From Symbiodinium natans (taxonomy: Eukaryota > Sar > Dinophyceae > Suessiales > Symbiodiniaceae), in the NCBI GenBank assembly GCA_905221605.1, contig CAJNDS010002126.1, positions 579,501-643,500 on the forward strand: 64,000 bases of DNA, written 5' to 3'. The notes under the pieces are model-generated. The model had not been told where the DNA came from. It was given only the letters and a program-made list of their open reading frames with translations, and did not search any database. Of the stretch, positions 1 through 11,000 are shown piece after piece. The first letter of the stretch is position 1. Each line of letters starts with the position of its first letter. A program made the translations under genes and the position numbers.

Positions 1-234
1 GAGAAGCCCAAAAAGGTTCACGTTTACCGGGGGGTAGGGATTAGGAAGAACTTACCCTAAACCCCCTGGAGTTTATAGGGTTGATAGCCATGACGAGCAG
101 CCTTGGTGCTACCTTTGCTTGGAGGTTGAACCCTAAACCTTAAACCCTAAACCCTAAACCCTAAACCCTAACCCTAAACCCTAAACCCTAAACCCTAAAC
201 CCACATTTATAGGGTTGAGGATTGAGGACTCCAG

Positions 235-1402
235 GGTCCATCCTATGACCGGAAGGTACTCTTTGACAACATGGCGGAGCAGTCCCTCAGCAGCAAGAAA
301 AGCCTCAACCCTCAACCCTCAACCCTCAGCCCTAAGCCCTAACCCTAAACCCTAAGCCCTAAGCCCTAAACCCTAAACCCTAAACTTCCAAGAGCCCGCT
401 TACCCCCCCAAAATGCTTGAGGCTCCCAGTGAGTCGAGGGGTTTATTGCTTTAAGCCTTGGGGATTTTCGGGTCTTGGGGTTTGGAGGTTTTGGAGTTTT
501 TTAGAGTTTGTTTTTGTTGTCGTTTTCTGGTGTTTGGAGTTTTAGACCCTAAGCCCTAAACCCTAAACCCTAAACCCTTTTGGGGGTTTGAGGGCTTGGT
601 ACGGCTTTGTCTCCAGGGTTTGGGAAGCCACCATCCTGTGCGAGAATCGATACCGGAAAGAGACCACCCGTTTAGGGTTTAGGGTTTAGGGCTAGGCGCG
701 ATAAACCTGCTCAAGGCGAAATTTGCAGCCTAGAAAACTCCTTAAACCCTAAACCCTAAACCCTTACCCCTAAACCCCAAACCCTAAACCCTAAACCCTA
801 AACCTAAAACTCAGCCAGTAAGAGCTCCAGGTTTGAACTGCGCACACCTGGAGAGCTTAGATACTCGGGACAGACGGTTGGTGACCATCTGGGCTTCGGG
901 TTTGTTTAGGGTTTAGGGTTTAGGGTTTAGGGTTTAGGGTTTAGGGTTTAGGGTTTAGGGTTTAGGGTTTAGGGTTTAGGGTTTAGGGATTTTTGTTACA
1001 GGGCCACAATACTCGGGGTTCTTATGAGGGCATCTAGGGGGCGAGATTAAGGTATAAGGGGAATTGATAAAGAGGCCACCACGGCCTTTGCAACCCATAC
1101 CATGAAAAACCTGAAGACTCCTCCAACAGGAGCAAGCCGGCCCCCTCCATCTCGGAAATCATGACAAAGGCCTCTAAGAAGGCTGGAGGGCTCAGGGTGT
1201 AAGGTTTATAGGGTTTAGGGTTTAGGGTTTTGGGGTTTGGGGTTTAGGGTTACATGTCAGTGAGCGTGCTCGATGGCCCCAAAGCCAAAAAGCCTGCGTT
1301 CTTCTGTCTCTCCACCCCCACCCCCTGGCCCCGCCCCCCAAGGGTCCCAAGCCCTTCAACCCGTGCGTGCACTGCCATGAACAGCGTCGTTGGGATTCCT
1401 AA
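235..1402 (+). CDS. Multi-exon gene, unrecognised product (possibly the 5' part of the carrier gene)
   Basis: Five exons join in one frame. They lie at 235-about 294, 617-669, 815-899, 1073-1196 and 1343-1402; a weak extra exon may lie at about 396-443. The joins 669/815, 899/1073 and 1196/1343 are GT-AG and phase-compatible. They read through VWEATILCENRYRKETT, then SRFELRTPGELRYSGQTV, GGHHGLCNPYHEKPEDSS, SISEIMTKASKKAGGLR and GPKPFNPCVHCHEQ. The last exon meets TAA at 1400-1402 if it is not spliced again. I do not recognise the family. KPFNP followed by HEQ could instead splice to the carrier exon at 1655, because carriers of this type as I recall them have a similar N-terminus; that join would need a non-GT donor. 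The introns are telomere-repeat hairpins, for example 670-814. The real 5' end probably lies left of the window. Confidence 0.55.
900..987 (+). repeat. (TTTAGGG)n, 5' arm of an intron
   Basis: Eleven uninterrupted heptamers directly after the donor that follows exon 815-899. A typical G-rich left arm; the matching C-rich right arm is weak in this intron. Confidence 0.9.
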
Positions 1403-1654
1403 CAGGGCGCAGCCTCAGGCACAGGTTCTGTCTGTTTCTTCGTGCTTCTTCCCCCCAGACCCGAAACCTAAGCCCGAAAACCTAAACATGAGACCTTTAG
1501 CCCTATACCCGAAGCCTTCAACCCTAAACAACCCGACACAGTTTCAGGGTTTCAGGGTTGGGGTGCAGGGTTTTGGTTCAGGGCTTAGGGTTTTGGGTTA
1601 GGGTTTAGGGTTAGGGTTTAGGGTTTATGGTGGTAGGATCTTCGGCCCTGGCAG

Positions 1655-2768
1655 GCTTTGAGCGGTGGCCTCGCCGGTATGGGCGCGCAGGCGATCAACG
1701 TGCGCACCTCAAGCTTTTGCGTTTGGGGTTTAGGGTTTAGGGTTTAAGGTTTCGGGTTTAGGGTTTAGGGTTTAGGATTCGGGTGGGGGAGGGGGGGAGG
1801 GGTATAAACCCTAAATACAAGGTCCTTTGGGAGTTGCGACACGTACAGGTGTCCCCCTGAAGCCACAGAAGCCATCAAACCCCCCAAGCCCGACCTTCCC
1901 TGGCTGCCCCCAAGCCCTAAACCCTAAACCCTAAACCCTAAACCCTAAACCCTAAACCCTAAACCCTAAACCTAAACCCTAAACCCTTTTCTCAGGTGCT
2001 GGCCCTGATGTGGATGCGAACTATCATGAACTACCAGTACCGCTACGGCCCGGTTCTCGTGCAGGGTTTATACTACTGTTATTGGTGAGTGTTTAGGGTT
2101 TAGGGTTTAGGGTTTAGGGCTTAGGGCTTGGGGTATTGGTGCGTGTCGATTAAAATTCGTGTCCTATTGGGGATGCGAGCAATATACACCCTACTTCATT
2201 GAGATCGGCTGCGTGGCAGGGGGGGTAGTTTCGGGCGCAGGCCACGCCCCTAAACCCTACGACAGCCTAGCCCGAAACCTTGCTTGCACCCCAAACCTAA
2301 AGACACGACTGAACTCTGAGCCCCACAGACCACTAGCACCCCGGACGCCCGAGAACCGCAAGCCCTCTAAGCCCGAAGCACTACCATGCTCCTTTGGCGA
2401 GGGACGGTCGGGTTCTGGAGATGATTAGGTGGCCCCAAACACTGAAGAAACCCTTATGCTGGTGGTTTGGGGACTAGGGTTTAGGGTTTAGGGTTTAGGG
2501 TTCAGGGTTTGTGGTTTTCAGGTTTCTCGGCTTCAGTTGCAGAACTTTATGAGCTTTTTCAGGTTTAGGGGGTGTTTGGACGTAGAGGTTCGAGTGGCGC
2601 GAGTTGCGGCATTCGCGGAACAGCAGCGCCCTTTTCGCACATGAGCCTGCGTACCTTCTGCCCTTGTGACACTTACATACAAAACCACCTAACATGCCTA
2701 CAGCCACCCTAACCCTGGGGCTTAGGGAAGTTTAGGGTTTAGGGTGTCGGGTTCAGGCTGCGAAAAAT

Positions 2769-2820
<52 letters not shown>

Positions 2821-5028
2821 TAAGCAACACGGAGGAGGGCAGGGTCTGAGGGCAACCACACAGGTGAAGGAAAGAGACACCTGCTTTTTCTTGGCGCCTC
2901 ACCAGCTCCTTCAAGGATGGCCCCCGTAAACAGGGGCGGGAAGGATGCCCAGGGGAAAACCTTGCCCCTTGCCCCACGAAAAGAAAGAACACAAACAAAA
3001 ACATAAAGAAAGAAAGAAAGAAATAACGACAGGAACAAAGACAGAACGCAATAAAGAAGGAAAGAAATAAATAAAGAAATATGGAAAGAAGAAGACAAAG
3101 GATGATGACAGAACTACATAAAGTCAGAAAGACAGAAAGACAAAACAAAAGCACAAACGAACATGCGGAAAAAAATGAATACTGAGACTGGGATGAAAGA
3201 CAGAGATGTGACTATCGGCTATCAGTCATCCTCCCGCCCATAAACCCTTCACCCTAACCCTAAAGCCTAAACCCCAAGACCCTAAACCCTGAACCAAAAA
3301 CCTGAACCCTAAAACACTAAACCCTAAACCCTAAATCCCTAAAACTTAAACCTCTAAACCCAAAAACCCTGAACCTCACAGCTTGTGAAGTCAATTTGCA
3401 GGTGGCACCTTTACGAGCGCCCGATGCCCAGACTGCTCGTTGTGCATTTTTTTGGGGGGTTTAGGGTGTTGGGTGTAGGGTTTAGGGTTTAGGGTTTAGG
3501 GCTTAGCACGGAGAAGGCCTACACAGGTACGGAAGAGGCCGGAAGCCCCTTCACACCCTAAACCCCCCACAGCTCTTGACCCTTAAACTCCAAGCCCTCA
3601 ACCAGCAACGACCAAAACGCCCCGTAAACCCTGAACCCCTGACCTCTATAAGCCCCAACCCCATGGGGTTTAGGGTTTAGGGTTTAGGGTTTAGAGTTTA
3701 GGGTTTAGGGTTTAGGGTTTAGGGTTTAGGGTTTAGGCCAACAGTAAGCCCTGTCAACCCTCTGAGTCCTGAAAGCCCCAAACCCAGACCCTGAGCCCCA
3801 AACCCTGCAAACCACACAACCCTATGAACCTTGTACCCCAAAACCCTGCAAGCCCCGTAAACCCGAAACCTTATATCCCTTTTTTCCAAGCCCTAAACCC
3901 TAGCCCTAAACCCTAAACCCTAAACCCTAAACCCTAAACCCAAGGTGGCCCAGAAGCTGTATGCGGAAGGAGGCATTCCGCGGTTCTACCGCGGCTTAGC
4001 CCCTGGCCTCATCCAGGCGCATCCCCTTTAAGGGATAGGGGGCTTTAGGGTTTAGGGTTTAGGGTCATCGTTTAGGGCCCGGGTTTGGGGTTTAGGGTTT
4101 AGGGCTAGGGTTTAGGGTTTAGGGTTTAGGGTTTAGGGTTTAGGGTTTAGGGTTTAGGGTTTAGGGTTTAGGGTTTGGGGTTTAGGGTTTAGGGTTAGGG
4201 TTTTGGGTTTAGGGTTTAGGGTTCAGGGTTCAGGGTTTAGGGTTTAGGGTTTGGTTTTCGGATTTACAGGGTTTGCAGGGTTGTACAGGCTTTACACCCT
4301 AACCCCTCATCCGGCGGCTTCACAGCTTTAAGCGGCAAGGGCTGCAGGGCTTTGGGCGTCATCCGCGTCAAGCCCCAGTTGAGCGGTTGAGGGTTAGCAC
4401 CCCTAAGCCCTAAGCCCTAAGCCCTAAACCCTAAACCCTAAACCCTAAACCCTAAACCCTAAACCCTAAACCCTAAACCCTAAACCCTAAACCCTAAACC
4501 CTAAACCCTAAACCCTAACCCTAAACCCTAAACCTGAACCCAGATCCTGCACGGTGCAAGGCGCCAGTCTCTCGATTCGGTGACACCGCGGCGAACGACG
4601 GAGCCCTGGCAGCTCTGGAGCACACATCGTTGCCAACGGCTGCTGGGAGCCCTGGGAAAACTGCGGGGGGTTGAGGCTTTGGGGTTTAGGGTTTCGGGTT
4701 TCGGGTTTAGGGTTAAGGATGCAGGGTTTAGGAATTAGGGTTTGGCCGTAGGGTTCGTGGTGTAGGGTTTCGGGTTGGGGAATTAGGGTCTAGGGCTTTA
4801 GCAGTTGAGAGGTAGGGCTGAAAAGAGTTGAGGCGACACATACTGACCGCAAAACATCCTCGATGAGCCCCTACCTTTAGGTCTAGTACCCTAAACCCTC
4901 AACCCTCAACTCCTCAAAACTCCCGAAGACTAGACCCCCCCAAAACCCCCAAAAAATACCCCGAAACAACTCCCTGTGATCCCTAGCTTCCGAGGCTAAG
5001 ACCATGGCAGCATCGGCCTGTGCCGCAG
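1655..5028 (+). CDS. Carrier exons, 5' group (helices 1-3)
   Basis: Five exons. 1655-1699 reads [15 protein letters not shown]. 1996-2065 continues [18 protein letters not shown]. 3945-4016 reads [20 protein letters not shown] then GLIQ. 4561-4638 reads [20 protein letters not shown] then HTSLPT. 4995-5028 reads [12 protein letters not shown] with the last codon split. Introns: 1700 GT...AG 1995; 2065/2066...3944, where a G is shared between the two boundaries; 4017 GC...AG 4560; 4639 GC...AG 4994; and 5029 GT. The first four bases of two introns repeat the first four bases of the following exon (GTGC at 1700 and 1996; GCGC at 4017 and 4561), and another shares GCT. Each intron contains TTTAGGG arrays on the left and CCCTAAA arrays on the right. 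The start exon with ATG was not found with confidence. Confidence 0.85.
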
Positions 5029-8000
5029 GTCCCCTGTGGGTCTATTGCATTCGACTTTGCCATAGTGGGGTAACACTTTCCAGTTCGAAGGGTGCTTAAG
5101 CTCAATAAGGAAGAGGAATCTACATGTTTAATACTACCCCAACCATGAACGAGTAGAGCGGACAGGAAGTTAGGTTTAGAGGTCAGGGCTTTAAGGGGGC
5201 TTTTCGTGCGGATGTCATCCCTATAAACCTCAAACCCTTAAACCCTTACGCCCTGAAGCCCAAAACACACCCTGAACTCCCACCCTCCCCCCCCCCTACT
5301 CCAAGCAAGAGCTTAAACCCCAAAGCCCTAAACCCCCCACATAAACCCTCATAGCCTAAAGTCCTAAACCCTCAAGTTCGAATCCCAGCTCCGCTACTCC
5401 CCTGAAGTCGGCACCTCTCAAGCGCCCTGCAGACCGGGATTTTGAGGTTTAGGGATTAGGGTTTAGGGTTAGGGGTTTAGGGGTTTAGGGGTTTAGGGGT
5501 TTAGGGGTTTAGGGGTTTAGGGGTTTAGGGGTTTAGGGGTTTGGGGGTTTGGGGGTTCGGGGGTTCAGGGGTTTAGGGGTTTAGGGGTTTAGAGGTTCAG
5601 GGGCTTCGGGGTTAGGGGTTTAGGGTTTAGGTCCCAACAGTGAGGTGCATATGCCAGAGCTTCCCTCAAGGAGACTGGATCTAGGACCACTTCCGGTGAA
5701 CGGCTCCCCTTCAGACAACCCTTATATACAACCAGGGTTTAGGGTTTAGGGTTAGCGTTTAGGGGAAGCCGCATGTTCCTAAATGCAGATTTTCAGGGTT
5801 TTCTAGGGTTTGCGAGCTTTGTAGAGCCTAAAACGGCTGCCGGGAATCCCATGCCATGCTCTAGGTTCAAGCCCCCCAAACCCTACACTCTGAACCCTAA
5901 ACCCTAAACCCTAAACCCTAAACCCTAAACCCTAAACCCTAAACCCTAAACCCTAAACCCTAAACCCTAAACCCTAAACCCTAAACCCTAAACCCTAAAC
6001 CCTAAACCCTAAGCTTGAGCGACCGTACCATGGCCTTGTCCGCGGCCCTCCTCTCCGATGAGCTGCGGCGGGCTGTGGCGCTGCCCAGGCGTGCGGCACT
6101 CCAGAACAGAGGCGGGTGCGGTTTAGGGTTTAGGGTTTAGTGTTTATAGGGCTTAGAGTTTAGGGTTTAGGGTTTGGGGTCTAGGGGTCTGGGGGTCTAG
6201 GGGTCCAGGGGTCCAGGGGTCCAAGGGTCCCAGGGGTCTTTGGGGGTTTCGGGGTTGCAAGGTTGTTGTTTGTGGCTTGGGGCTTTTTAAGGTACAAGGT
6301 CAGGGTGCAGGGTTTGTTTGGGGGTTGCACTTGTAGGCCTAGCGCTATGTTGGCATTGGATGCTAACCCTACACTGTAACAACCGCCCTCATCTGCTGAA
6401 GAAGTGGAAGCCCTAAACCCTGAGCCCTAAACCCTAAACCCTAAACCCTGAGCCCTAAACCCTAAACCCTAAACCCTAAACCCTAAACCCTAAACCCTCA
6501 GCTTCCCAAGAAGTGAAGACCTCAGAAAAGGCGCCCCGCCTCCCCGTCATGTGGCCGTCGTGGGCGCCGGAGCCGCCGGTTTAGCTACAGGCGGGGCCAT
6601 TTAGGGGTTTCGGGATTCAAGGTTTTATAGGGTTTAGGGTTTAGGGTTTAGGGATTTTTTGGTTCAGGGTTTTGGGGTTTCGGGTTTTAGGGCCTTAGGG
6701 TTTTGGGATGTAGGGTTTCTGGGTTTATAGGGTGCTTGGGGCGCGGGGACCTAAAGCCTTAGACCTAGGGTTTAGGGTCTAGGGTTTAGGGGTCTGTGTA
6801 GTTCTCTAAACGCGAACCCTCAAACCCCAAACAACAAGAAAGCTCGCCAGCCCTGGGCCTTTCCCGGCGCGGCATCGCCGTGACACTTCTGGAGGACCAG
6901 GGTTTAGGGTTTAGGGCTTGAGGGTTTTAGGATTTTACGGTTTTAGGGTTTATTTTGTTTTTAAGGGGTTTTGGGTTTTAGGGGTTTAGGTCTAGGGGTC
7001 TTGGGGGTTTAGGCGTTTAGGGGTTTAGATGTTTAGGGGTTTAGGGCTTAAGCTAGGGTTCATGTTCTTAGGTTTTCGGATTGCAGAAGGTCCTCTTCCC
7101 TACCCAAATCGCAAGCACACAGCAAAAAGAATCCTCAACCCCGCAAGTCCAGAAACAAAGCTTTGAACCCTACTACACCTTCTAGGGTCCTTAAGGGAGG
7201 CAGGGTCCTCTAATACTCCTCACTCCTGGCCTTAGCTTCCCTCTACTTCCATGAACCCCTTCCTTAAGAACCCCATGAAGGAACGCCAACTCTCAAGCCC
7301 CCACCAAAATCCTGCGCTGCTAAAATCCAGAAGCCCAAATCGCCCGACACCTTAATTAAGCCCTGCATCCTCAACCCAATGAACCCTAAACTAAACCCTA
7401 AACCCCTAAACCCCTAAACCCCTAAAACCCTAAACCCTAAACCCTAAACCCTAAACCCTAAACCCTAAACCCTAAACCCTAAACCCTAAACCCATCCTGC
7501 TCCAAGCCGCCAGGCCGGACAGACAGTGGGCGGCCGCGTCCGCACTACCGAAGTCCTGGGCCGGCCCTACGACACTGGGATCGCAGGGTGGTGTCCCTTT
7601 TGTTCAACCCTGTTAGCTAGGGTTTGGGGTTTAGGGTTTCGGGTTTGGGGTTTCGGGGTTTAGGGTTTAGGGGTTTAGGGGTTTAGGGGTTTAGGGGTTT
7701 AGGGGTTTAGGGGTTTAGGGGTTTAGGGGTTTAGGGGTTTAGGGGTTTAGGGTTTAGGGTTCGTGCGACAAAAGTTTTGGTGTTTGGGGGCTTTGGGGTT
7801 TGGAGTGCAGGGTCCATCCCGTTGACCGACTTTTTGACCCGTTGTTCAGATTGGAATCAGGGGGTCTTGTCAAACCCATTGGGAGATACTGACTCCGTAA
7901 ACCCTAAACCCGAAACCCTAAACCCTAAACCCTAAACCCTAAACCCTAAACCCTAAACCCACCAACGCCGGCAAACGTAGGATTTGGGGGCCACCTGGGC

Positions 8001-11000
8001 ACACGGCCGCTCTGCCAAGGAGAGGCTGAAACGTTTGTTTAGGGTTTACCTGGTGATGCAAACGACGGTTTAAAACTAGTATGCCGAAATGTACGTAAAT
8101 TTCGAAGAGACGCAAAAATTAGTGGTATCTCGAGATACGGGAAATGTCCCACAGCCAAAGTGTCACTACATAAATTTCGTATGCCATATGACTAGGAATT
8201 TTTCGTATATATAAGTATATACATATATATGTGTATCTCTCTGCATATATATATGTATATACATATATACACAAACCCTATATAGACCCAGGAGAAGCTT
8301 GGGGGCTTCTACGGGTTTCCTCGCTCTAGCGAGGGGGCTCTTGAGAGCTCTGAGGTTTGGGTTTCCAGGGTGTAGGAGGGTTTAGTCTACTTCTGGGGGA
8401 TGCAAGGGTTCAGAGTTGCAGGCTTCTTTTAAGAGGAGCTTGGGGGCTTCTACAGGTTTCCTCACTCTAGCGAGGGGGCTCTTGAGAGCTCTGGGGTTTG
8501 GGCTCGGGGGTCGACAGGTCGAGGGCTTCCAGGGGTTACGAGGGTTGTTTTTAGGGGATGCTAGGTAGGAGCCTCTCTGAACTTTTGGCGCTGTGCCCCA
8601 CGTTGGCTCAATGCCCGTGCCGTGCTTGGAGGTCCATGGTACTTAGTAACCTGTTCGAATTGTACTTATAACCCAATGTCGTACCTTTTGGGGGTGGTAT
8701 GCGAGAATCCCCTGTCACTAATCCAGAAAGGAACCAGATACTTGGAGGTTCAGGGTAAGCTCCATGCATAATCAATTTAAGCAGCGACACAAGCAAAACT
8801 GAGACAGGTAGCGAAAAAAACAGTCTCACTCAGGAAAAAACAGTCAGACTGAAAAAAACATTTAAAAAAACAGCCCAAGTACGGTGCCATGTTGACTTTC
8901 GGGTTCGGGTTTTTGCCGACATCATGGTGACATATTACGGGGGCTGTTCGGGGGACGGCTTTTCGGGGTCGACATTTTTCACCAAATGTCTACCCCGCAT
9001 CCTCAAAAATCCAGTCTTTTGAGGGGTGGGGGGGGGCCTGCATGAGGGGGGCGTGTCGGGGGGGGGGGGCGGGGGGCAGTGGTGGGGGGGGTGGGGGGGC
9101 TGTGGGGCTGCGGGGCTGGGGCTGCGGCGCTGCAGAGCTTCGGGGCTGCGGGGCTGCGGGGCTGCGGGGCTGCGGGGCTGCGGGGCTGCGGGGCTGCGGG
9201 GCTGTGGGGCGGGGCTGCAGGGCTGCGGGGCTGGGCTGCGGGGCTGCGGGGCTGGGAAGGGTTTGGGGGGGTTGGGTGGTGGGGTTGGGGGGGAATCGAT
9301 TCTAGAAAGGAAAATCGTTTTCAGGGGGGGGCGGGTGGCGGAGTGTTAGTTGGGGGGGGGGCTGTCCTGGGACCCTCTGCGACCCTCCAGCATGTGACAA
9401 CCCCTTCAGCAAAACATATCAAAACGAAACCAAATCAGGTTGTTAGGTTGCTCGAAAGCGAGTGTTAGCTAGCAGAAGTAGCAGTAGTAGTAGCAGTAGC
9501 AGTAGCAGTAGCAGTAGCAGTAGCAGTAGCAGTAGCAGTAGCAGTAGCAGTAGCAGTAGCAGTAGCAGTAGCAGTAGCTTCAATACAGGGCTTTAGGGCT
9601 CTGGGCCTTAGGGTTTATATATACAGGGTTGTATGGTGTTCAGGGCATTTGGGGGGTTTTGGGGGATTTGGGGGGGGTTCCTGGCCCAATAAAATCCTTC
9701 CTTGTGACATCGATCCACGGAATTTCCTTACGTTCAGGTGATACGTCTTTCTGGTGCCGAATTTCGGTCCGTTCAGGAGAATCCAGTACTTTACGTCTTT
9801 TTGTCCCTGATTTCGCCTTTACGGGAAAAAAACCAACCTTCGGACCTACAGGTAGGGTTTAGGGTTTAGGATTTAGGGTTTAGGGTTTAGGGTTTAGGGT
9901 TTAGGGTCAGGCACACGCAGCTCGAGGGTCAAAAGGTTGATCAGATTCAGGGTTTTGAGGGTTTGTAGGGTTTAGGGGCTTATAGGACTTGTAGGGCTTG
10001 TAGGGTGTGTAGGACTGATTTAGGATTTATTGGGTTCATAAGCTATATCGGCTTCAGGGTGTTTGGGCTTGCAGGGCTTTATGGGGCCTCTGGGCTTATA
10101 GGGTATTTTGGGGTTTATAGCAACTGGGTTGTAGTGTTTTAGTTGGGGTTTTCGTTGCCCTCAAGCCCGAACCTCAGATCTTCAACCCTGAGCCCAAAAC
10201 GCTGTGGCAATGGGCAGCATGCGGAGTAGCGCGGCCATGCACCCGTAAGCCCGACACCCGCACAAAAGCGCCCAGAAGACTGAATCCTAAGCTTCCAAGA
10301 CCTCCGCAACTTTCGCCTCTCCCGAAGCTCCCCAAAACCTCGAAAACCCTTCTCCTCAAACAAAGGATGGTTTACAAAGGTTCTTAAAGTAAACCCTTCA
10401 TGATCCCCCTATACCATGATCCCCTGGACCCACTACAGCTAAACCGTCAACCCTAAACCCTAAACCCTAAACCCTAAACCCTAAACCAGAGGAGAATCCG
10501 GCCTTGCAGTACGCGGAGCAGCTGCCTCTTCGCGACGGCTCCGCGAGGGTATCTTGGGGAAAGTGAGCCCGAAATCAGGGCTTGGGGGCTTCAGATGCCC
10601 TCAACATGCTACTATACGGAGGTATACCCTATACTATACTGATTCAATACTGATATCCTGATTCAGGTAGATGGACCTTAACCCCTAACCCTAAACCCTG
10701 AACCCTTTTAGGGTTCCTGCCATCCCCAAGGTAGGCCGGACTGGGGCACGGACTGTCTACGGCGATGATGGCAGCGAGGCCCGGACTTGTTGGGGGCTCG
10801 TTCAAGGGTTTAGGGTTCAGGGTTTAGGGTTTAGGGTTTAGGATTTAGGGTTTAGGGTTTAGGGTCAAGGGTCATATACTTGTCGTATAAAGGTGCATGG
10901 ACCCTTCGGTCCTGAGGGTTCGGCTAAACACCTACAGCCTACGGTCTCTAGGGGTCAAATCCACACTGGAAGGTTGACGGTCGGCTGGCCTCACGTTTGG

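Noticed and set aside
1360-1385. CVHCH as a cytochrome c heme site
   Set aside because: A single CxxCH in a short unassigned exon is weak; no other cytochrome feature is present.
2739-3154. Leu/Ser-rich minus-strand ORFs over the GA repeat
   Set aside because: Translation of (CT)n and A/G-rich sequence; no exon context on that strand.
9026-9468. Gly/Ala/Cys-rich ORFs in the GGGCTGC array
   Set aside because: Three overlapping frames of the same repeat; lies within an intron defined by flanking oxidase exons.
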